7,489 nt of DNA from an uncultured Brachyspira sp. (GTDB lineage: Bacteria; Spirochaetota; Brachyspiria; Brachyspirales; Brachyspiraceae). A program made the position numbers and the translations under genes. The notes beneath the pieces are model-generated. The model searched no databases, was not told the origin of the DNA, and worked only from the letters and a program-made list of their open reading frames with translations. The DNA is taken from positions 1-7,489 of the forward strand of contig CAKVCJ010000087.1 in assembly GCA_934725655.1 (NCBI GenBank), written 5' to 3'. Numbering within the stretch: position 1 is the stretch's first letter; every line of letters begins with the position of its first letter. This document shows, piece after piece, positions 4,861 through 7,489 of the stretch.

Positions 4861-7489
4861 TTAATTTCCGCCTTCTAAATAAGATATAACATCAGAGAAA
4901 GGCATAGGCTCAAGTCCAAATTTATCGCCTTCAAATGCTATTAATTGCTGTTTTTGCTGATTAGGTTTATCTAAGTTCTGATCTCTAAAGTAGAATGTAG
5001 TAAACACTTTATTTGCAGATATACTAAACTCCACAGAATTAGGGTCATAACCAAACTGAACAATATTTTCAACTGTAGATATGCCTGGGTTAATAGGGCG
5101 TATCATCTCTATTAAAAACTTAGAAAACTCTGTAGACATCTTACTAATACCCACAAAGAATGTAGTAGGTCTTATATTATTAAGAGGGCTAATTCCAACG
5201 CCTGCAATATCAGCTGTTAAATTAACTAATAATTTTTCATCGTTAATTTTATCTCTATTTTCTGGAGGAAGCAAATATTTAAAGTTAATATCACTTGCAA
5301 GCATTCTCATATCATATTTTATAGTGCTGGTATCAAAGCTTCCCAAATCAACATTAAGCCAAGGTAAATGTATAGCTCCCCTTCTTGGTGCTGTGTTATT
5401 GGATATTGATGCTAAAAATAAATTATCATCAAACTTCTCTCCGCCAATGTATAATGATGACTTTAAGTCTTGTATTGTAAGCCCGTGTCCTTGCACCCTT
5501 ACAGAAGAAGAAAAATCCATTATCCTAATACTGTCATCTATAAAAGGAGGTATTTTCAAATATACTCTAAGCTGGTCAATAAATAAATTTGGCACTTGAC
5601 TTGTTAGAGGATTATATCTTGCCGCAGTTGAAACCGCCTGATTTTTGTTAGGTGTTAAATCAAAATGATAATCTATGTTAGAATCCAAGCCCTTTAAGAG
5701 TATAGACATCTTATCTGGAGAATCCATATTAGCAAAGAAATTATCAGCAATCAAATCACCATCAGCAATATTGTTTTTTAAATTTCCTATTATGCTTAAA
5801 AGCCCCCCAATCTCAATTCCAAATGGTAAGTATAGGCTATCAGTATCTAAACCAACCTCATAGTTCAAATCAGCATTTTTTATTACAGGCGTGAAATAAC
5901 CATCAACTCTCACTTTCAAATTATTAGTAGGACTATCTATATTAAACTTTCTTATATTAGCATATAAGTTCTCACCAAAATTAACATCTGCATCAACTTT
6001 CATAGTAACATCTTGAAGCTTATACTGCTTTTCTGTTACATAAACAGTTGTATAATTAGTAACGCTCGCAAATGTATCTTCCAAAGACAAATTATAAGCA
6101 ATAGCACTTGTTAGCTTAACATCATCTTCAAAAGGAAGCCCATCTACTAACTCGGCAAACTTTGTAGAAAGCCAATTTTTCATGGCATAAGGAGCAATTC
6201 TCAAAGTATGTACATTAACAAAACCGCTTTTTAACCCCATACCTTGTAAATTTAAATAAGACTTAAAATTAAAGAAATTACCCAAATCAATATTAAACTC
6301 AGAAACATTAATATCCTGTGAAATAATATTGGCATTAGCAAGCATATTAATATTAGCCTTTGTAGTGGAAGAAACTTCACCATTTAAATTGTAAGAGAAA
6401 TTATTTATTATGCCTTTTAAATTAAGGTCTATATCGCTTAAAAGTTTACCAAAAACATTAGCATCCAAGTTTAATGAACCTCTTGCAATACCTCCGCTAA
6501 AATCTGCAACTGGAAGAGATGTAACATTCAATTTTAAATCTGTAGGCTCATCAAAACGCACAAGCCCTTTAAGTGAAATATTAGCATTGCCATATTTAGC
6601 AGAAATATCATCTATATAAACAACAGCATCGCTTTTTTTGTTAGGGTCATTTATTACAGTGCCTATAGAAGTAAGTCCGTTTAATGAAGAATCAACCCTC
6701 AATACCACATTAGCATTATTAAATCTATACCTTCTCAAAGCAGTTGCTCTCTCTATTGTAAGTTTATTATCAACAGCAACTTCTATTTCAGGATTAATAA
6801 TTAAATCAACTATAGTTGTAGAATTAAGATTCTTTATAGATATAGTTTTTTGCATATCAAAGTTGATATTCTTCATCGCTATAGTAAGTTTATTATTGAG
6901 ATTATTAATAGTGCCTGTAGTTTTATCAGCATCAACATTCAAAAGACCATTCATATTTATACCTAATGACGGCATAAACATAGAAGTTAAACTATTTACC
7001 TTTTCTAAATCAAGCCTTGCATAGAATGTATTTAAATCAATTTTTATATTATCATTAAATATATTTGTGGCAGATGCTATTACTTTTAATATCTCATCAT
7101 TCAAAAGCTCTGATGAAATATTATCTATAAATACGCTTTGAGTTTTTATGTTATATCTCGCAAGCAAATTAAATGCTAATTGCATATCATCTTTTTTTAT
7201 TCCATTATATCTTAAATTTGGCTCGCTCACTTCAAAATCAAATACAATTTTTATTTCATCTTCATTTGGGTAAGATATATCTAAATTAAATAACGGCTCA
7301 TCTTTGAAATTTAAAGCAGAATTATTATAAACTAAATCATTACTTATAAAACTTTTTATATTAAGTTTTTTTAGAACCTCAGGAGCAGAAACGCCCATTA
7401 CTTTAGATAAAGCAAATCTTTTAGTATTTAAATCTAAATGCAAATTAAAATTACTTAAACTTGCAAAAAGTCCGCTATTATTTGTAACA
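4861..7489 (-). CDS. Large AsmA/YdbH-like protein, 5' end beyond the window
   Basis: The frame is open from the right edge to TAA at 4863-4861, giving 875 codons with no start in the window. The codon at 7443-7441 is TTG, the frame continues upstream without a stop, and no ribosome binding site is seen, so it is not the start. The protein is rich in alternating hydrophobic/polar strands with Asn, Asp and Ser, repeatedly in the pattern strand-turn-strand (for example LNLKGIINNFSYNLNG and ANISLKGLVRFDEPTDLKLN). No membrane helix or catalytic motif is visible in this part. This composition and length are typical of AsmA-like bridge proteins (TamB, YhdP, YdbH), which form a lipid-carrying beta groove across the periplasm and are anchored by an N-terminal helix, here outside the window. 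The adjacent DUF1318 lipoprotein favours the YdbH branch; E. coli YdbH has about 880 residues. The assignment relies on fold pattern and context; a distant outer-membrane or surface protein remains possible. Confidence 0.65.
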   Translation of the reverse strand, partial: VTNNSGLFASLSNFNLHLDLNTKRFALSKVMGVSAPEVLKKLNIKSFISNDLVYNNSALNFKDEPLFNLDISYPNEDEIKIVFDFEVSEPNLRYNGIKKDDMQLAFNLLARYNIKTQSVFIDNISSELLNDEILKVIASATNIFNDNIKIDLNTFYARLDLEKVNSLTSMFMPSLGINMNGLLNVDADKTTGTINNLNNKLTIAMKNINFDMQKTISIKNLNSTTIVDLIINPEIEVAVDNKLTIERATALRRYRFNNANVVLRVDSSLNGLTSIGTVINDPNKKSDAVVYIDDISAKYGNANISLKGLVRFDEPTDLKLNVTSLPVADFSGGIARGSLNLDANVFGKLLSDIDLNLKGIINNFSYNLNGEVSSTTKANINMLANANIISQDINVSEFNIDLGNFFNFKSYLNLQGMGLKSGFVNVHTLRIAPYAMKNWLSTKFAELVDGLPFEDDVKLTSAIAYNLSLEDTFASVTNYTTVYVTEKQYKLQDVTMKVDADVNFGENLYANIRKFNIDSPTNNLKVRVDGYFTPVIKNADLNYEVGLDTDSLYLPFGIEIGGLLSIIGNLKNNIADGDLIADNFFANMDSPDKMSILLKGLDSNIDYHFDLTPNKNQAVSTAARYNPLTSQVPNLFIDQLRVYLKIPPFIDDSIRIMDFSSSVRVQGHGLTIQDLKSSLYIGGEKFDDNLFLASISNNTAPRRGAIHLPWLNVDLGSFDTSTIKYDMRMLASDINFKYLLPPENRDKINDEKLLVNLTADIAGVGISPLNNIRPTTFFVGISKMSTEFSKFLIEMIRPINPGISTVENIVQFGYDPNSVEFSISANKVFTTFYFRDQNLDKPNQQKQQLIAFEGDKFGLEPMPFSDVISYLEGGN

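Noticed and set aside
5081..5599. Plus-strand open frame of 172 codons, and others at 5675-5863, 6410-6619 and 6638-7024
   Set aside because: All lie antisense inside the large minus-strand gene, lack ribosome binding sites and show no recognisable protein features. They follow from the low stop-codon density opposite that gene.
7441..7443. TTG at 7443 as start of the large minus-strand protein
   Set aside because: The frame continues open to the window edge with protein-like sequence (NSGLFASLSNFNLHLDLN) and no ribosome binding site precedes the TTG.

Overview
The window looks like chromosomal DNA from a Brachyspira-type spirochaete. The evidence is the very AT-rich composition (about 30% GC by eye), the strong bias to A/T-ending codons, a CBS-less IMP dehydrogenase of the size seen in some spirochaetes, a loose spirochaete-style lipobox, and an intergenic region built from repeated hairpin modules. 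The genus call is inference from these traits. No alignment was run.

Layout. (1) Positions 1-93 hold the last 30 codons of a gene whose C-terminus fits a TrmA/RlmD-type RNA m5U methyltransferase. (2) 152-910 (+) encodes a PhnP-type metallo-beta-lactamase-fold phosphodiesterase with a complete active site and an extra Cys3His zinc site. (3) 1001-2467 (+) encodes a PTS EIICB permease of the glucose/N-acetylglucosamine family, most like NagE but without EIIA. It sits behind a promoter overlapped by a 12-bp inverted repeat and ends at a good intrinsic terminator (2491-2527). (4) 2623-3744 (+) encodes a short IMP dehydrogenase (GuaB) lacking the CBS pair, with its own promoter. (5) 3745-4248 is a non-coding convergent region with two diverged copies of a composite hairpin repeat. 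(6) On the minus strand, a large AsmA/YdbH-like beta-rich protein (4861 to beyond the right edge) is followed after 9 nt by a DUF1318 (YdbL-like) lipoprotein (4851-4249). The stop codon of the first abuts the ribosome binding site of the second.

How the genes relate. The plus-strand genes look like separate housekeeping units (RNA modification, phosphodiester hydrolysis, sugar uptake, guanine nucleotide synthesis), each with its own promoter or terminator. The minus-strand pair looks like a real functional unit. In E. coli an AsmA-like protein (YdbH), a small outer-membrane lipoprotein (YnbE) and a DUF1318 protein (YdbL) form an intermembrane lipid-transport bridge. Here the lipoprotein carries a lipid anchor and a YdbL-like region on one chain, so it may do the work of both YnbE and YdbL. 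This is the most interesting hypothesis in the window.

Corrections to naive gene calls. The PTS gene should start at ATG 1001 rather than the in-frame TTG at 989. The large minus-strand gene has no start in the window: the apparent start at 7443 is an internal TTG and the frame stays open to the edge.
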